This document shows positions 6,146 through 14,861 of a stretch of 21,719 bases of DNA, piece after piece. The stretch lies in assembly GCA_900555715.1 (NCBI GenBank), contig USMC01000043.1, positions 1-21,719 on the forward strand, in the 5' to 3' direction. The position numbers and the translations under genes were made by a program. How positions within the stretch are numbered: position 1 is the first letter of the stretch; every line of letters begins with the position of its first letter. The stretch is from an uncultured Porphyromonadaceae bacterium (lineage in GTDB: Bacteria > Bacteroidota > Bacteroidia > Bacteroidales > Muribaculaceae). Below the pieces are notes generated by a model, which was given only the letters and a program-made list of their open reading frames with translations, ran no database searches and was not told the origin of the DNA.

Positions 6146-7534
6146 TCAGCGACCGCCGCCGAGAGCCTGATAGAGATTGATGACTGAACGCGAGCGGGCG
6201 AGCTCGGTGTTGATCTGGTTTATCTGAGCGGAGAGAAGACTCTGCTGAGCTGTCAGTACCTCGAGATAATTTGTCGAGCCCGTGGAATACAGCATGAGAT
6301 CCTTCGTATACTCCACCGACTTCTCAAGATTCGACACGGACTCGGCAAGGTAGGATGACTTCTGAAGACTCTTGTCATAAACCGTAAGGGCATCCTGCAC
6401 TTCTGCGGCAGCGTTGAGAAGAGCATATTCAAAGCTGTTCAGAGCCTGCTTTTCCTGAGCCTTGCTTGCTTTAAGACGGGCAATGTTCTGTCCGCGCATG
6501 AACAGCGGCGCCGTGAGCGAACCGGCAAGCGAGAAGAACCATTCGCCCGGATTCTTGATTACTGAGCCGAGCAGATTGGTGAATCCTCCGTTTGCAGTTA
6601 TTGTCAGCCCGGGATAGAATGCTGCGCGGGCGCTGTTGGTTCCGTAGAAGGCTGCGGCGAGCGTCTGCTCTGCTGCCTGAACATCGGGGCGCCATGCGAG
6701 CTGCGACATAGGTACGCCGTCGCGCAGCTGCTGAGGCACGCTCAGGGAAGCATTTCCGGGGATATCCCACTCCTGCGGCGCGGTGTTGAGCAGGAGACTC
6801 ATGGTGTTGTTGAGCTGGTCGAGCGAAGCTTCGAGATCGGTGATGGAAGCGAGGATGTTGTAGTAGTTTGCATTCGACTGCACCACGGCAGCCTCGGTGA
6901 CGCCACGTCCGGCTTCCTTGAGGTCGCGCATTGTGCTGACGGTCTCTTTCCACAGCGCGGAGGTGTGTCGCGAGAGCTCAAGCTGCGCACGCGTCGCGGA
7001 TATGGCGTAGTAGGTGCTTGCCACTGCCGAGATAATCTGGCTGCGCGTAGCCTGTGCGTAAGCCTCGCTCTTGAGCAGAGCTGCCTTGGCACCGCGCTTG
7101 CTGTTGAGGAGCTTGCCGAAAATGTCGACTTCCCAGCTCAGCTGAGCCGGCAGAGAGTAGCTCCACGACATGTCGCTTCCCGCCATCGACGAGCCGCTGC
7201 CGTTGGGCGCGAGGACAAGCGAGGGGAGATAGCTCAGCTTGGCGCCGAGAAGATTAGCCTGCGCCACCTCAACGTTGAGCTGGGCGTTGCGGAGGTTTGT
7301 GTTGTTCTCAAGAGCCATATTGATGAGCGAAGCGAGCTTTGCGTCGGTGAAGACATCCTCCCACAGCAGATTTCCGAGCGCAGTGGAATCGGGCTCCTGG
7401 CTGCGTGCCTCGGCATAGGCGCGGGTTATCGCCGACGAGGTTGGAGTGTCGTATTTCTGATATATATGACAGCCCGAAAGAGATGCGGCGAGCGCCACAG
7501 CGACTGCCACATGGGCTATTTTATTGATCTTCAT
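6146..7534 (-). CDS. RND efflux outer-membrane factor lipoprotein (TolC/OprM/NodT type)
   Basis: 462 residues. Signal MKINKIAHVAVAVALAASLSGC ends in lipobox LSGC, lipid on Cys22. Two repeated OEP halves of long amphipathic helices follow, with landmarks NTNLRNAQLNVEVAQANLLG, LSWEVDIFGKLLNSKRGAK, WRPDVQAAEQTLAAAFYGTN and SVEYTKDLMLYSTGSTNYLEVLTAQQSLL, all classic for the NodT/OprM family. It forms the trimeric outer-membrane exit duct of the pump encoded upstream. The start at 7534 is chosen because it begins the signal peptide; the longer frame to 7630 lies within the pump gene. Only one base separates it from the pump stop (TAACATG), so the two are translationally coupled. It is the last gene of the operon, ending at the terminator at 6083-6121. 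Substrate unknown. Confidence 0.94.
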   Translation of the reverse strand: MKINKIAHVAVAVALAASLSGCHIYQKYDTPTSSAITRAYAEARSQEPDSTALGNLLWEDVFTDAKLASLINMALENNTNLRNAQLNVEVAQANLLGAKLSYLPSLVLAPNGSGSSMAGSDMSWSYSLPAQLSWEVDIFGKLLNSKRGAKAALLKSEAYAQATRSQIISAVASTYYAISATRAQLELSRHTSALWKETVSTMRDLKEAGRGVTEAAVVQSNANYYNILASITDLEASLDQLNNTMSLLLNTAPQEWDIPGNASLSVPQQLRDGVPMSQLAWRPDVQAAEQTLAAAFYGTNSARAAFYPGLTITANGGFTNLLGSVIKNPGEWFFSLAGSLTAPLFMRGQNIARLKASKAQEKQALNSFEYALLNAAAEVQDALTVYDKSLQKSSYLAESVSNLEKSVEYTKDLMLYSTGSTNYLEVLTAQQSLLSAQINQINTELARSRSVINLYQALGGGR

Positions 7535-7535
7535 G

Positions 7536-10500
7536 TTATTTTGCGTATTGTTCAATTTCGTTGGCAATTGTTCCGCCTTTTTCTTCGTTGTGCCATTCGA
7601 TAGGCTTGATCTTCTCCTGGATGATTTCAAAGACGACGAAGAGCGCGGGCACTACAAATATCTGACATATCATGCCTATGAGCATACCGCCTACCGAACC
7701 GGCTCCGAGAGCGTGGTTACCGTTGGCGCCGACACCTGTGGAGAACATCATAGGCAGAAGACCGATGACCATGGCGAGCGATGTCATAAGAATAGGACGG
7801 AGACGGGCGACAGCGCCGGCGATAGCAGCGTTGAAGATGCTCATGCCTGTCTGTCGGCGTTCGAGAGCGAACTCGACGATAAGAATGGCGTTCTTTGCAA
7901 GAAGACCGATGAGCATGATAAGGGCAATCTGCAGATAGATGTTATTGGAGATGCCGAAGATACGTGCAAAAATGAACGAGCCTGCCAGACCGAAAGGAAT
8001 CGAGAGAATGACGGCGAGAGGCAGCATATAGCTTTCGTACTGCGCCGAAAGGAGGAGGTAGACGAACAGGAGACAGAGGCCGAAGATGACTGCAGTCGCC
8101 GATCCGGCGCCTGTTCCAGCTTCTTCACGCGTCATGCCGGCATATTCATAGCCGTAGCCCTGCGGCAGTGTTTCGGCTGCCACACGCTCGATGGCGGCAA
8201 TGGCGTCGCCGCTGGAGAAACCGGGATTCGGAGTACCGGACACTGCTATGGAGGTGAACATATTGAAACGGTTCATAAGGTCAGGTCCGTATACACGGGT
8301 GAGCTTGACGAAGTTGGAGATGGGAGCCATCTCGGAGCCGTTGCGCACCTTGACGCTGTTGAGGGTCTCGGGGTTGATTCGGCTTTCAGGAGCTGCCTGC
8401 ATCATGACACGGTAGATTTTGCCGAAGCGGTTGAAGTTCGACACATACATACCGCCGTAGTAGCCCTGGAGCGTCGTGAGAATATCGCGAGGGCTGATGC
8501 CAGCCTTCTTTGCCTTCGCAGCGTCGATGTCGATCATATACTGCGGGAAAGAGGGGTTGAAGGTCGTATAGGCAGCCTGAATCTCTGGGCACTCGTTGAG
8601 TTTGGCAAGGAAGGTCTGCACAACGCCGAAGAACTGGTTGATATCGCCGCCGGTGCGGTCCTGCATCTGCAGCTCGAAACCGTTGGTAGCGGAATAACCG
8701 GTAATCATAGGCGGTGCGAACACCATGACACGACCGTCCTTGACATATTTGCCCGTAAGATAGTAGAGCTGCTTGATGATGTTTTCGGCACTCTGGCTCT
8801 TATCGCGTTCCTCCCAGGGCTTGAGTTTCATAATAAACGCACCATAAGTCGGACCCTGACCGGCGATAAAGCTGTAGCCGTTAATCATCATTCGCGTCTC
8901 GATGCCGGGAATCTTCGAAGCGATGGAGTCGACCTGATCGAGAACCTCACCCGTGCGTTCCTGCGATGTACCTGCCGGCATATCGACCATGGCGAACACC
9001 ACGCCGGTATCCTCGTTAGGCACAAGAGCCGACTGCGTGGTGCCCATAAGCCATACGAGCACGGCAACGGCAAGCACTACTAACGAGAAAGATGTAATCT
9101 TATGTCCGGCGAACCATGACGCGCCTTTGCGGTAGCTTTCGGTGAGCTTTGTGAAATGTTCTTCGAACCATTTGTGGAAACGTTTTCCGAACAGTCCGAG
9201 CACAGCCACTATTGCCACGGCATAGGCAATGCAGGACAGAAGGACATTATGGAAGCTGTACCATCCGAGAACCATGAAGGTGACGGCGGCGATAATCAGC
9301 AAGAAGGTGATGACAGGATTGAGATCGAAGCTGAAAGCCTTTTTCGCGCGTCCGGCAGCTACCTCGCCGGCAGCCTTGTAGGCAGCGGACATTCTTTCGC
9401 CGAGCCCGGGCACTGTGCCGTCTTCTTTCTTATGCGGCTTGAGGAATATGGCGCATAGAGCCGGCGACAGCGTCAGAGCGTTGACGGCGGAGAAGGCGAT
9501 GGCAATTGCCATTGTCAGACCGAACTGACGGTAGAACACACCAGACGTGCCGGGCATGAATGATACGGGGATGAACACGAGCATCATCACGAGGGTGATG
9601 GATATAAGCGCTCCTGCTATCTCACTCATGGCGTCGATGGAGGCACGGCGTGCCGACGAGTATCCCTGATCGAGCTTGGCATGGACAGCTTCGACGACCA
9701 CAATGGCGTCGTCGACCACAATGGCGATGGCAAGCACAAGGGCGGAGAGGGTGATGAGGTTGATGGAGAAGCCGATAAGGTTCATCACAAAGAATGTGCC
9801 GATGAGGGCGACAGGAATTGCGATGGCGGGAATGAGAGTCGAGCGGATATCCTGAAGGAAGACAAACACAACGAGGAACACGAGGATGAATGCCTCGATG
9901 AGAGTATGGATCACATTGTTGATGGATGCATAGAGGAAGTCGTTGTTGTTCATCGGGATTGTGTAGACGCAGCCTTCCGGAAGGTCGGCTTTGAGCTTGT
10001 CGACAAGCGCGAGACAGTCTTCGATAATCTTGGTCGCGTTAGAACCCGGAGTCTGGAAGACGATAGCCTGAGAAGAAGGCTTGCCGTTGGCTTTGTTGGC
10101 GAAGCCGTATGTCACGCGTCCGAGCTCGATTTCGGCAACGTCCTTAAGATATAGCACCTCGCCGTTGGAGCCGGTGCGGACAACGATATCGCCGAACTGC
10201 TCCGGAGTAGTCAGACGTCCGCGGTAACGCATGATATACTGGAACGACTGCTTTCCCTGCTCGCCGAAAGAACCGGGAGCCGCCTCGATGTTCTGCTCGG
10301 CAAGTGCTGCCGATATATCGGTAGGCATGAGGTGATACTGCGCCATGACCTCCGGCTTGAGCCAGATACGCATGGAATAGTCGGCGCCGAACGCCATCAC
10401 ATCGCCGACACCGCTGACACGCTGCAGCTCAGGGATGACGTTGATTTTCATATAGTTGTCGAGGAACTCCGGCGAGTACTTCGACACAGCGCTGGTGTCG

Positions 10501-10931
10501 ACGATAGCGACACTGAGAAGCATCGAGGTCTGGCGTTTCCTTGTCTGGACACCCACCTGATTTACTTCTGAGGGCAGCAGGTTCGATGCTGCCGCCACGC
10601 GGTTCTGCACATCGACGGCTGCCATGTCGGGGTCATAGCCCTGCTCGAAATACACGTTGATGGTTGCCGAACCGGTATTGGTTGCCGTCGACGACATATA
10701 TGTCATAGCCTGCGCACCGTTGATGGATTCTTCGAGAGGAGCGATAACGGAGTTGAGCACAGCAGCAGCATTGGCGCCGCTATACGTCGTCGACACAGAT
10801 ATAGTAGGAGGAGCAATATCCGGGTACTGCGTCACGGGAAGAGCGACGAGACCGATGAGACCGAGCAGGACGATGAAAATGGAAATCACCGTCGATAGCA
10901 CAGGGCGGTTTATAAATCTGTCAAGTTTCAT
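7536..10931 (-). CDS. RND multidrug efflux pump, HAE1 (AcrB-like) inner-membrane subunit
   Basis: 1131 residues, about 80 longer than AcrB. It is the proton-driven inner-membrane pump of a tripartite exporter. Seen: N-terminal MKLDRFINRPVLSTVISIFI, periplasmic porter domains, the TM4 proton-relay pair D407-D408 in LAIAIVVDDAIVVVEAV, the TM6 exit ALCAIFLKP, and the second half with SAQYESYMLPLAVILSIPFG and the relay lysine in GLLAKNAILIVEFALERR. D407/D408 fall at the same numbers as in AcrB, so the first half is collinear. The extra length lies at residues about 503-578, between TM6 and TM7, and contains two hydrophobic segments (about 539-559 and 562-582). The adaptor gene is 32 bases upstream and the outer-membrane factor one base downstream. 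Substrates cannot be predicted. Confidence 0.96.
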   Translation of the reverse strand: MKLDRFINRPVLSTVISIFIVLLGLIGLVALPVTQYPDIAPPTISVSTTYSGANAAAVLNSVIAPLEESINGAQAMTYMSSTATNTGSATINVYFEQGYDPDMAAVDVQNRVAAASNLLPSEVNQVGVQTRKRQTSMLLSVAIVDTSAVSKYSPEFLDNYMKINVIPELQRVSGVGDVMAFGADYSMRIWLKPEVMAQYHLMPTDISAALAEQNIEAAPGSFGEQGKQSFQYIMRYRGRLTTPEQFGDIVVRTGSNGEVLYLKDVAEIELGRVTYGFANKANGKPSSQAIVFQTPGSNATKIIEDCLALVDKLKADLPEGCVYTIPMNNNDFLYASINNVIHTLIEAFILVFLVVFVFLQDIRSTLIPAIAIPVALIGTFFVMNLIGFSINLITLSALVLAIAIVVDDAIVVVEAVHAKLDQGYSSARRASIDAMSEIAGALISITLVMMLVFIPVSFMPGTSGVFYRQFGLTMAIAIAFSAVNALTLSPALCAIFLKPHKKEDGTVPGLGERMSAAYKAAGEVAAGRAKKAFSFDLNPVITFLLIIAAVTFMVLGWYSFHNVLLSCIAYAVAIVAVLGLFGKRFHKWFEEHFTKLTESYRKGASWFAGHKITSFSLVVLAVAVLVWLMGTTQSALVPNEDTGVVFAMVDMPAGTSQERTGEVLDQVDSIASKIPGIETRMMINGYSFIAGQGPTYGAFIMKLKPWEERDKSQSAENIIKQLYYLTGKYVKDGRVMVFAPPMITGYSATNGFELQMQDRTGGDINQFFGVVQTFLAKLNECPEIQAAYTTFNPSFPQYMIDIDAAKAKKAGISPRDILTTLQGYYGGMYVSNFNRFGKIYRVMMQAAPESRINPETLNSVKVRNGSEMAPISNFVKLTRVYGPDLMNRFNMFTSIAVSGTPNPGFSSGDAIAAIERVAAETLPQGYGYEYAGMTREEAGTGAGSATAVIFGLCLLFVYLLLSAQYESYMLPLAVILSIPFGLAGSFIFARIFGISNNIYLQIALIMLIGLLAKNAILIVEFALERRQTGMSIFNAAIAGAVARLRPILMTSLAMVIGLLPMMFSTGVGANGNHALGAGSVGGMLIGMICQIFVVPALFVVFEIIQEKIKPIEWHNEEKGGTIANEIEQYAK

Positions 10932-10963
10932 TTGTGCGAATTAATGTGAAAAAAGTGCTTGAA

Positions 10964-12064
10964 TCACTCTGCTGTCTTGGGTACAACGGGCATATTGGCG
11001 CGTACGGATGTACCGACGCCCTCGGTGACAATGCGGTCGCCGGATTTAAGACCCGAAGTGACGACGAAGGTCTTGCCGTCGTTGTACGGCTCGACAGTGA
11101 TATGTGTCGGCACGGTGATATTGCTGTCGTTGAGAGTGTAGACGTAGCGAAGATCCTGAATTTCGAAGGTAGACTTCTGCGGAATCACCAGAGCGCCCTC
11201 GCTGACGCGGGGAACGACGATCTGACCGGTATTTCCGCTGCGGAGCATTCCGTCGGGATTGTCGAAAAGCGCGCGTGCAGAGGCAGCGCCCGTGCTGTTG
11301 TCGATGACGCCTGAAACAGTTGCGACCTCACCTTCGAGGGGGTACATCGTGCCGTCGGCGAGCTGAAGAAGAACTTTCGGGAAAGCCTTGACGCCGTCGG
11401 TGAGTTCAAGAAGATCTTTTTCGCCGAGCGAGAAATAGGCATATACCTGCGAGTTGTCGCTCACTGTCGTCAGAGCCGACGATGGAGTTGCCAGAGAACC
11501 TTCACGGCTGGGGATAGTGCCGACAACACCGTCGCTGGGAGCGGTGACATTGGTGTATGCAAGATTCTTCTTAGCCGTCACGAGGGCCGCCTGTGCCTGA
11601 GCAAGAGATGCCTTAGCCTGGGCAAGCTGATTGGCGGCGAGCTGCCACTCTGTTTCGCTGATGATATTCTTGTTGAGGAGGTTCTTCTTGTTTTTCTCTG
11701 TGATCTCAGCCGTCGACACGGCGGTTTTTGCCGAGTTTACATTTGCTGCCGCCTGCTCGACGGCAGCCTGGAACTGCACGGGGTCGATTGTGAAAAGCGT
11801 CTGTCCTTTACGCACTTTCTGACCTTCGTCGACGTGTACTTTGGTGATAAATCCTGTTACCTGCGGACGGATAGCGATATCTGTTTTACCCCGGAGAGTG
11901 GTAGGATACGAATTCTGATAATTAGCGTTGGAGGGCTGTACTGTCATCACAGCGATTTCAGGAGCCTGTGCCTGCTGCTGTGCGTCGTTCTTGCTGCCGC
12001 AGGAACACATCAATGCACCTGCGAGGAGACCACAGCCGGCAATTCTGAATGTTTCTTTCTTCAT
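10964..12064 (-). CDS. RND efflux periplasmic adaptor (membrane fusion) lipoprotein, AcrA/MexA type
   Basis: 366 residues. N-terminus MKKETFRIAGCGLLAGALMC is a lipoprotein signal; Cys22 (after MCS) is the likely lipid site though the lipobox is loose, Cys20 being less fitting. The order is canonical: first half of the lipoyl domain with IRPQVTGFITKVHVDEGQKV (67-86), an alpha-hairpin rich in Ala/Gln/Lys (about 95-160, AAVEQAAANVNSAKTAVSTA then LAQAKASLAQAQAALVTAKK), second lipoyl half NVTAPSDGVVGTIPSREGSL, then the beta-barrel and membrane-proximal domains ending GLKSGDRIVTEGVGTSVRAN. It bridges pump and outer-membrane factor. First gene of the operon, behind a recognisable promoter at 12147-12173; no regulator gene sits next to it. 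Confidence 0.95.
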   Translation of the reverse strand: MKKETFRIAGCGLLAGALMCSCGSKNDAQQQAQAPEIAVMTVQPSNANYQNSYPTTLRGKTDIAIRPQVTGFITKVHVDEGQKVRKGQTLFTIDPVQFQAAVEQAAANVNSAKTAVSTAEITEKNKKNLLNKNIISETEWQLAANQLAQAKASLAQAQAALVTAKKNLAYTNVTAPSDGVVGTIPSREGSLATPSSALTTVSDNSQVYAYFSLGEKDLLELTDGVKAFPKVLLQLADGTMYPLEGEVATVSGVIDNSTGAASARALFDNPDGMLRSGNTGQIVVPRVSEGALVIPQKSTFEIQDLRYVYTLNDSNITVPTHITVEPYNDGKTFVVTSGLKSGDRIVTEGVGTSVRANMPVVPKTAE

Positions 12065-12146
12065 TTCCGTATTTTATAATGTTACTTTTTTACGCGTTTT
12101 ATGGAACTTTTTGCTAAAAGATGCTTTACAACATAGTTTTACAATG

Positions 12147-12173
12147 CAAAATTACTAATTATTTGCTCTTCAA
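12147..12173 (-). promoter_or_regulatory. promoter of the RND efflux operon
   Basis: Minus-strand TAATTTTG (12147-12154) fits the Bacteroidetes -7 box TAnnTTTG exactly, and a TTG (12171-12173) lies 16 bases further upstream, near the -33 position. Initiation would fall near 12140, giving a leader of about 75 bases before the adaptor start. I see no clear operator repeat beside it. Confidence 0.6.
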
Positions 12174-12264
12174 TATTCTTCCATACTCCAAGTTTATTGG
12201 CACTTTTTGCCTTTCTCCGGTTAAATAATATTAAGGCGCAGCACCATCTGTACTGAACACACAT

Positions 12265-12296
12265 AAAAAGCTGAACTGCCGCAGGCAGCCCAGCTT
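12265..12296 (-). terminator. rho-independent terminator after rpoD
   Basis: On the minus strand AAGCTG-GGCTGCC and GGCAGTT-CAGCTT pair around a short TGC loop (12268-12296), followed by a run of T (12265-12269). It lies 27 bases after the rpoD stop and insulates the efflux promoter from rpoD transcription. Confidence 0.85.
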
Positions 12297-12322
12297 CTGA
12301 ATACTTTATTTAATATAACTAT

Positions 12323-13183
12323 TTAAGAACCGAGATAGCTCTTGAGCAAACGGCTCTTCTGTCCTTTGAGGCGGCGGATTGCCTTTTCCTTTATCTGGCG
12401 GACACGCTCACGCGTGAGGTCGAATTTGGCACCGATTTCCTCCAGCGTCATTTCCTGGCATCCTATGCCGAAGAACATTTTGAGAATCTCGCGCTCGCGC
12501 TCGTGAAGCTGGCGTAAGGCACGGTCGACTTCGTTCGACAGCGATTCCTGCGTCAGGGCGGCGTCTGCCATGGGGCTGTCATCGTTGGTGAGCACATCGA
12601 GAAGGCTGTTGTCCTCTCCTTCCACGAAAGGCGCGTCGACGGAAATATGACGACCGGAAACTTTCAGCGTATCGGCAATCTTCTCAACGGGGACATCGAG
12701 CTTTTCAGCAAGCTCCTCAGGCGAGGGACGACGCTCGTTTTCCTGCTCGAATTTCGAAAGAGCCTTGCCGATTTTGTTGAGCGAGCCAACCTGATTGAGC
12801 GGAAGACGGACAATGCGGCTCTGCTCGGCAAGTGCCTGCAGAATCGACTGGCGGATCCACCATACGGCATAGGAGATGAATTTAAAGCCTCGCGTCTCAT
12901 CGAACTTACGGGCTGCCTTGATAAGACCGAAGTTGCCTTCGTTGATAAGGTCGGGGAGAGAAAGACCCTGATTCTGATATTGTTTTGCAACCGAAACCAC
13001 GAAACGCAGATTGGCGCGTGTCAGTTTTTCGAGAGCCGCCTGATCGCCCTGTCGGATACGCTGTGCAAGCTCTACTTCCTCTTCTACGGATATCAGTTCT
13101 TCACGACCTATCTCCTGAAGATATTTGTCGAGCGATGCGCTTTCACGGTTTGTGATTGATTTTGTAATTTTTAGTTGTCTCAT
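12323..13183 (-). CDS. rpoD: primary sigma factor of RNA polymerase (sigma-70 group, Bacteroidetes type)
   Basis: 286 residues, the length of the Bacteroidetes housekeeping sigma, which lacks the long region 1.1 of E. coli. MRQLKITKSITNRESASLDK is the hallmark N-terminus. Region 2 follows (RANLRFVVSVAKQYQNQGLS, then FKFISYAVWWIRQSILQALA at 101-120), region 3 (GRHISVDAPFVEGEDNSLLD), and region 4 with helix-turn-helix EMTLEEIGAKFDLTRERVRQ (244-263) that reads the -33 element. NFGLIKAARKF (84-94) differs from the NLGLIKAAEKF I recall from Bacteroides, and AKFDLTRE from DKFGLTRE; whether this is the sole primary sigma or a close paralogue cannot be decided here. The start at 13183 is chosen for the canonical N-terminus; the longer frame to 13264 would begin upstream of the promoter's -7 box. 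Its own promoter matches the consensus it should recognise. Confidence 0.93.
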   Translation of the reverse strand: MRQLKITKSITNRESASLDKYLQEIGREELISVEEEVELAQRIRQGDQAALEKLTRANLRFVVSVAKQYQNQGLSLPDLINEGNFGLIKAARKFDETRGFKFISYAVWWIRQSILQALAEQSRIVRLPLNQVGSLNKIGKALSKFEQENERRPSPEELAEKLDVPVEKIADTLKVSGRHISVDAPFVEGEDNSLLDVLTNDDSPMADAALTQESLSNEVDRALRQLHEREREILKMFFGIGCQEMTLEEIGAKFDLTRERVRQIKEKAIRRLKGQKSRLLKSYLGS

Positions 13184-13221
13184 TATTCTTTTATAGAAAC
13201 GGTTGAGTTGCAAATAGCGTG

Positions 13222-13229
13222 CAAAGTTA
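13222..13229 (-). promoter_or_regulatory. rpoD promoter -7 box
   Basis: Minus-strand TAACTTTGCAC matches TAnnTTTG perfectly and sits 38 bases upstream of the chosen rpoD start. It excludes the longer start at 13264. No clear -33 TTTG at the usual spacing. Confidence 0.65.
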
Positions 13230-13359
13230 CAAAAATTTCTCCACACAGCAGACATGTCTTTCAAGAAAAGTGCACATGCCTGATGCTATTTGCTTTATGG
13301 ATAACGACAGAACACTGTCATTCGTGCTCTGGCTCAGCGATTTTAAGTATTTTTTACTA

Positions 13360-14733
13360 TTAAGCAGCTGTTGTCCCTTCCGTCGGCTGCTTCCATTGCG
13401 GCATACGCGAAGTGATGCGCTTCATCGCTATCCACATCATTATGTCGGTAAGAATCCAGGATACGGGATATACTGTCATCAGCAGTGCGAACGACCCTTC
13501 GTACGGCACGAAGAACACCCACAGCAGCCGCAGAAAGCATGTGCCCGCAATCGTTATCACCGCCGGAGTCATCGAATGCCCCATGCCGCGCATGACGCCG
13601 CCGGCACATTCGTAGTAGCACGCTATAAACTGCATCCCGAGCACAACCATCACCCTGACAGCGCCGTATTCCAGCACACCTTCATCGGCGGAGAAGAGGC
13701 TGAGAGCCAGCCTGTGCTGCCACAGGATGATGGATGCAAGAATCACAGTGCCTATAAACGACATCAGCAGGCTGCGGCGGAAAATGATGCGTATACGCCC
13801 TATCTGGCGCGCGCCATAGTTCTGACCGGTGAAAGCCGTCGCCGTCTGCGCGAAAGCGCTTATGACGAAATAGGTATAGAACTCGAAATTGAGTGCCGCG
13901 GCAGAGCCGGCTGCGGCGACGGCGCCGAAAGTATTGATAGCACTGAGAATGAACACATTGGAAAGCGAGAACACCGTAGTCTGTATGCCGGCGGGAATGC
14001 CTATCTTGCAGACTTTCAAGGTCTCGTGCCTGTATGGACGCAGCAACGACAGATGCAGCGTCACCTCACGCCCGCTGCGCAGCAGAAGAATCACTATGGC
14101 TATGGCGTTGATGAACGTGGAAATGACAGTTCCCCAGGCAACGCCTTCGACGCCCATACCGAATCCGATGACAAAAAGAAAGTTAAGACCTACGTTGACT
14201 ATTCCTGTGGCGACAAGGATAAAGAAAGGACGCCTGGTGTCGCCGATACTCCGCAGAACTGCCGCACCGAAATTGTATATGATCATAAACGGCATTCCTA
14301 TTGCCATGACGCGCAGATAGAGCACCGCCTGATCCATCACCTCGGCAGGGGTGTCGAGCAGGCGGTGTATTGGCTCGGCTATCGACAGCGCCACTGTCAG
14401 CATTATAATGCCGCACACCACCGCCATCACCATCGCAGCGCCCACCGTACGGCTCACACGCTCCTGATTGCGCTGACCGATATAATTGGCAATCACAACG
14501 TTGACACCCACTGCAAGACCGAGAAAAAGATTTATCACAAGTCCTATCACAGGTCCGTTGCATCCTACGGCAGCAAGAGCACCGTGGCCTGCGAAGCGAC
14601 CGGCGACAGCTATGTCGACCGAGTTGAACGATTGCTGCAGCACTCCCGTAGCTATGAGCGGCAGTGCGAAAGCAAACATCGCCCGCGTAGGGCTGCCATG
14701 GAGCATGTCGATAGAATTCTTGCTTTTATTCAT
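13360..14733 (-). CDS. MATE family multidrug/cation antiporter
   Basis: 457 residues, usual MATE length, with about twelve hydrophobic segments in two homologous halves. The opening MLHGSPTRAMFAFALPLIAT and LQQSFNSVDIAVAGRFAGHG is the typical first-helix pattern, the second half repeats it around GIPAGIQTTVFSLSNVFILS, and AQTATAFTGQNYGARQIGRI matches the matching loop of the family. It should exchange Na+ or H+ for cationic drugs or metabolites across the inner membrane; the substrate is unknown. I chose ATG 14733 (MNKSKNSIDM); the longer frame begins with a TTG inside the promoter -7 box and is excluded. The promoter at 14779-14786 gives a leader of about 38 bases. rpoD follows on the same strand 176 bases on, with its own promoter; I see no good terminator between. 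Confidence 0.93.
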   Translation of the reverse strand: MNKSKNSIDMLHGSPTRAMFAFALPLIATGVLQQSFNSVDIAVAGRFAGHGALAAVGCNGPVIGLVINLFLGLAVGVNVVIANYIGQRNQERVSRTVGAAMVMAVVCGIIMLTVALSIAEPIHRLLDTPAEVMDQAVLYLRVMAIGMPFMIIYNFGAAVLRSIGDTRRPFFILVATGIVNVGLNFLFVIGFGMGVEGVAWGTVISTFINAIAIVILLLRSGREVTLHLSLLRPYRHETLKVCKIGIPAGIQTTVFSLSNVFILSAINTFGAVAAAGSAAALNFEFYTYFVISAFAQTATAFTGQNYGARQIGRIRIIFRRSLLMSFIGTVILASIILWQHRLALSLFSADEGVLEYGAVRVMVVLGMQFIACYYECAGGVMRGMGHSMTPAVITIAGTCFLRLLWVFFVPYEGSFALLMTVYPVSWILTDIMMWIAMKRITSRMPQWKQPTEGTTAA

Positions 14734-14778
14734 AGTCTGTAAATGAGTCAGGCGTCGCCGCCGGTTCTTTTCATAGTG

Positions 14779-14786
14779 CAAAGTTA
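14779..14786 (-). promoter_or_regulatory. MATE gene promoter -7 box
   Basis: Minus-strand TAACTTTGCAC, perfect for TAnnTTTG, 45 bases before the MATE start and divergent from the nadB promoter 43 bases away. Any regulator binding between the two boxes could affect both. Confidence 0.65.
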
Positions 14787-14829
14787 CACCTTTTTAATCT
14801 TATCAGGTTTATATACCCACGAAAATTAT

Positions 14830-14837
14830 TAACTTTG
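14830..14837 (+). promoter_or_regulatory. nadB promoter -7 box
   Basis: Plus-strand TAACTTTGCAC, perfect for TAnnTTTG, 24 bases before the nadB ATG. Initiation near 14844 leaves a very short leader that still holds a purine-rich AGAAGGA just before the ATG at 14862, one of the few Shine-Dalgarno-like sites in the window. Confidence 0.65.
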
Positions 14838-14861
14838 CACCGACCTTAAATAAAGAAGGAA

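Noticed and set aside
7524..9083. 519-codon plus-strand open frame opposite the RND pump
   Set aside because: Antisense shadow of a conserved transporter; His/Glu/Asp-rich low-similarity translation and no promoter or start context.
13219..14742. 507-codon plus-strand open frame opposite the MATE gene
   Set aside because: His/Arg/Tyr-rich translation typical of an antisense frame in a GC-rich membrane-protein gene; MATE on the other strand is clear.
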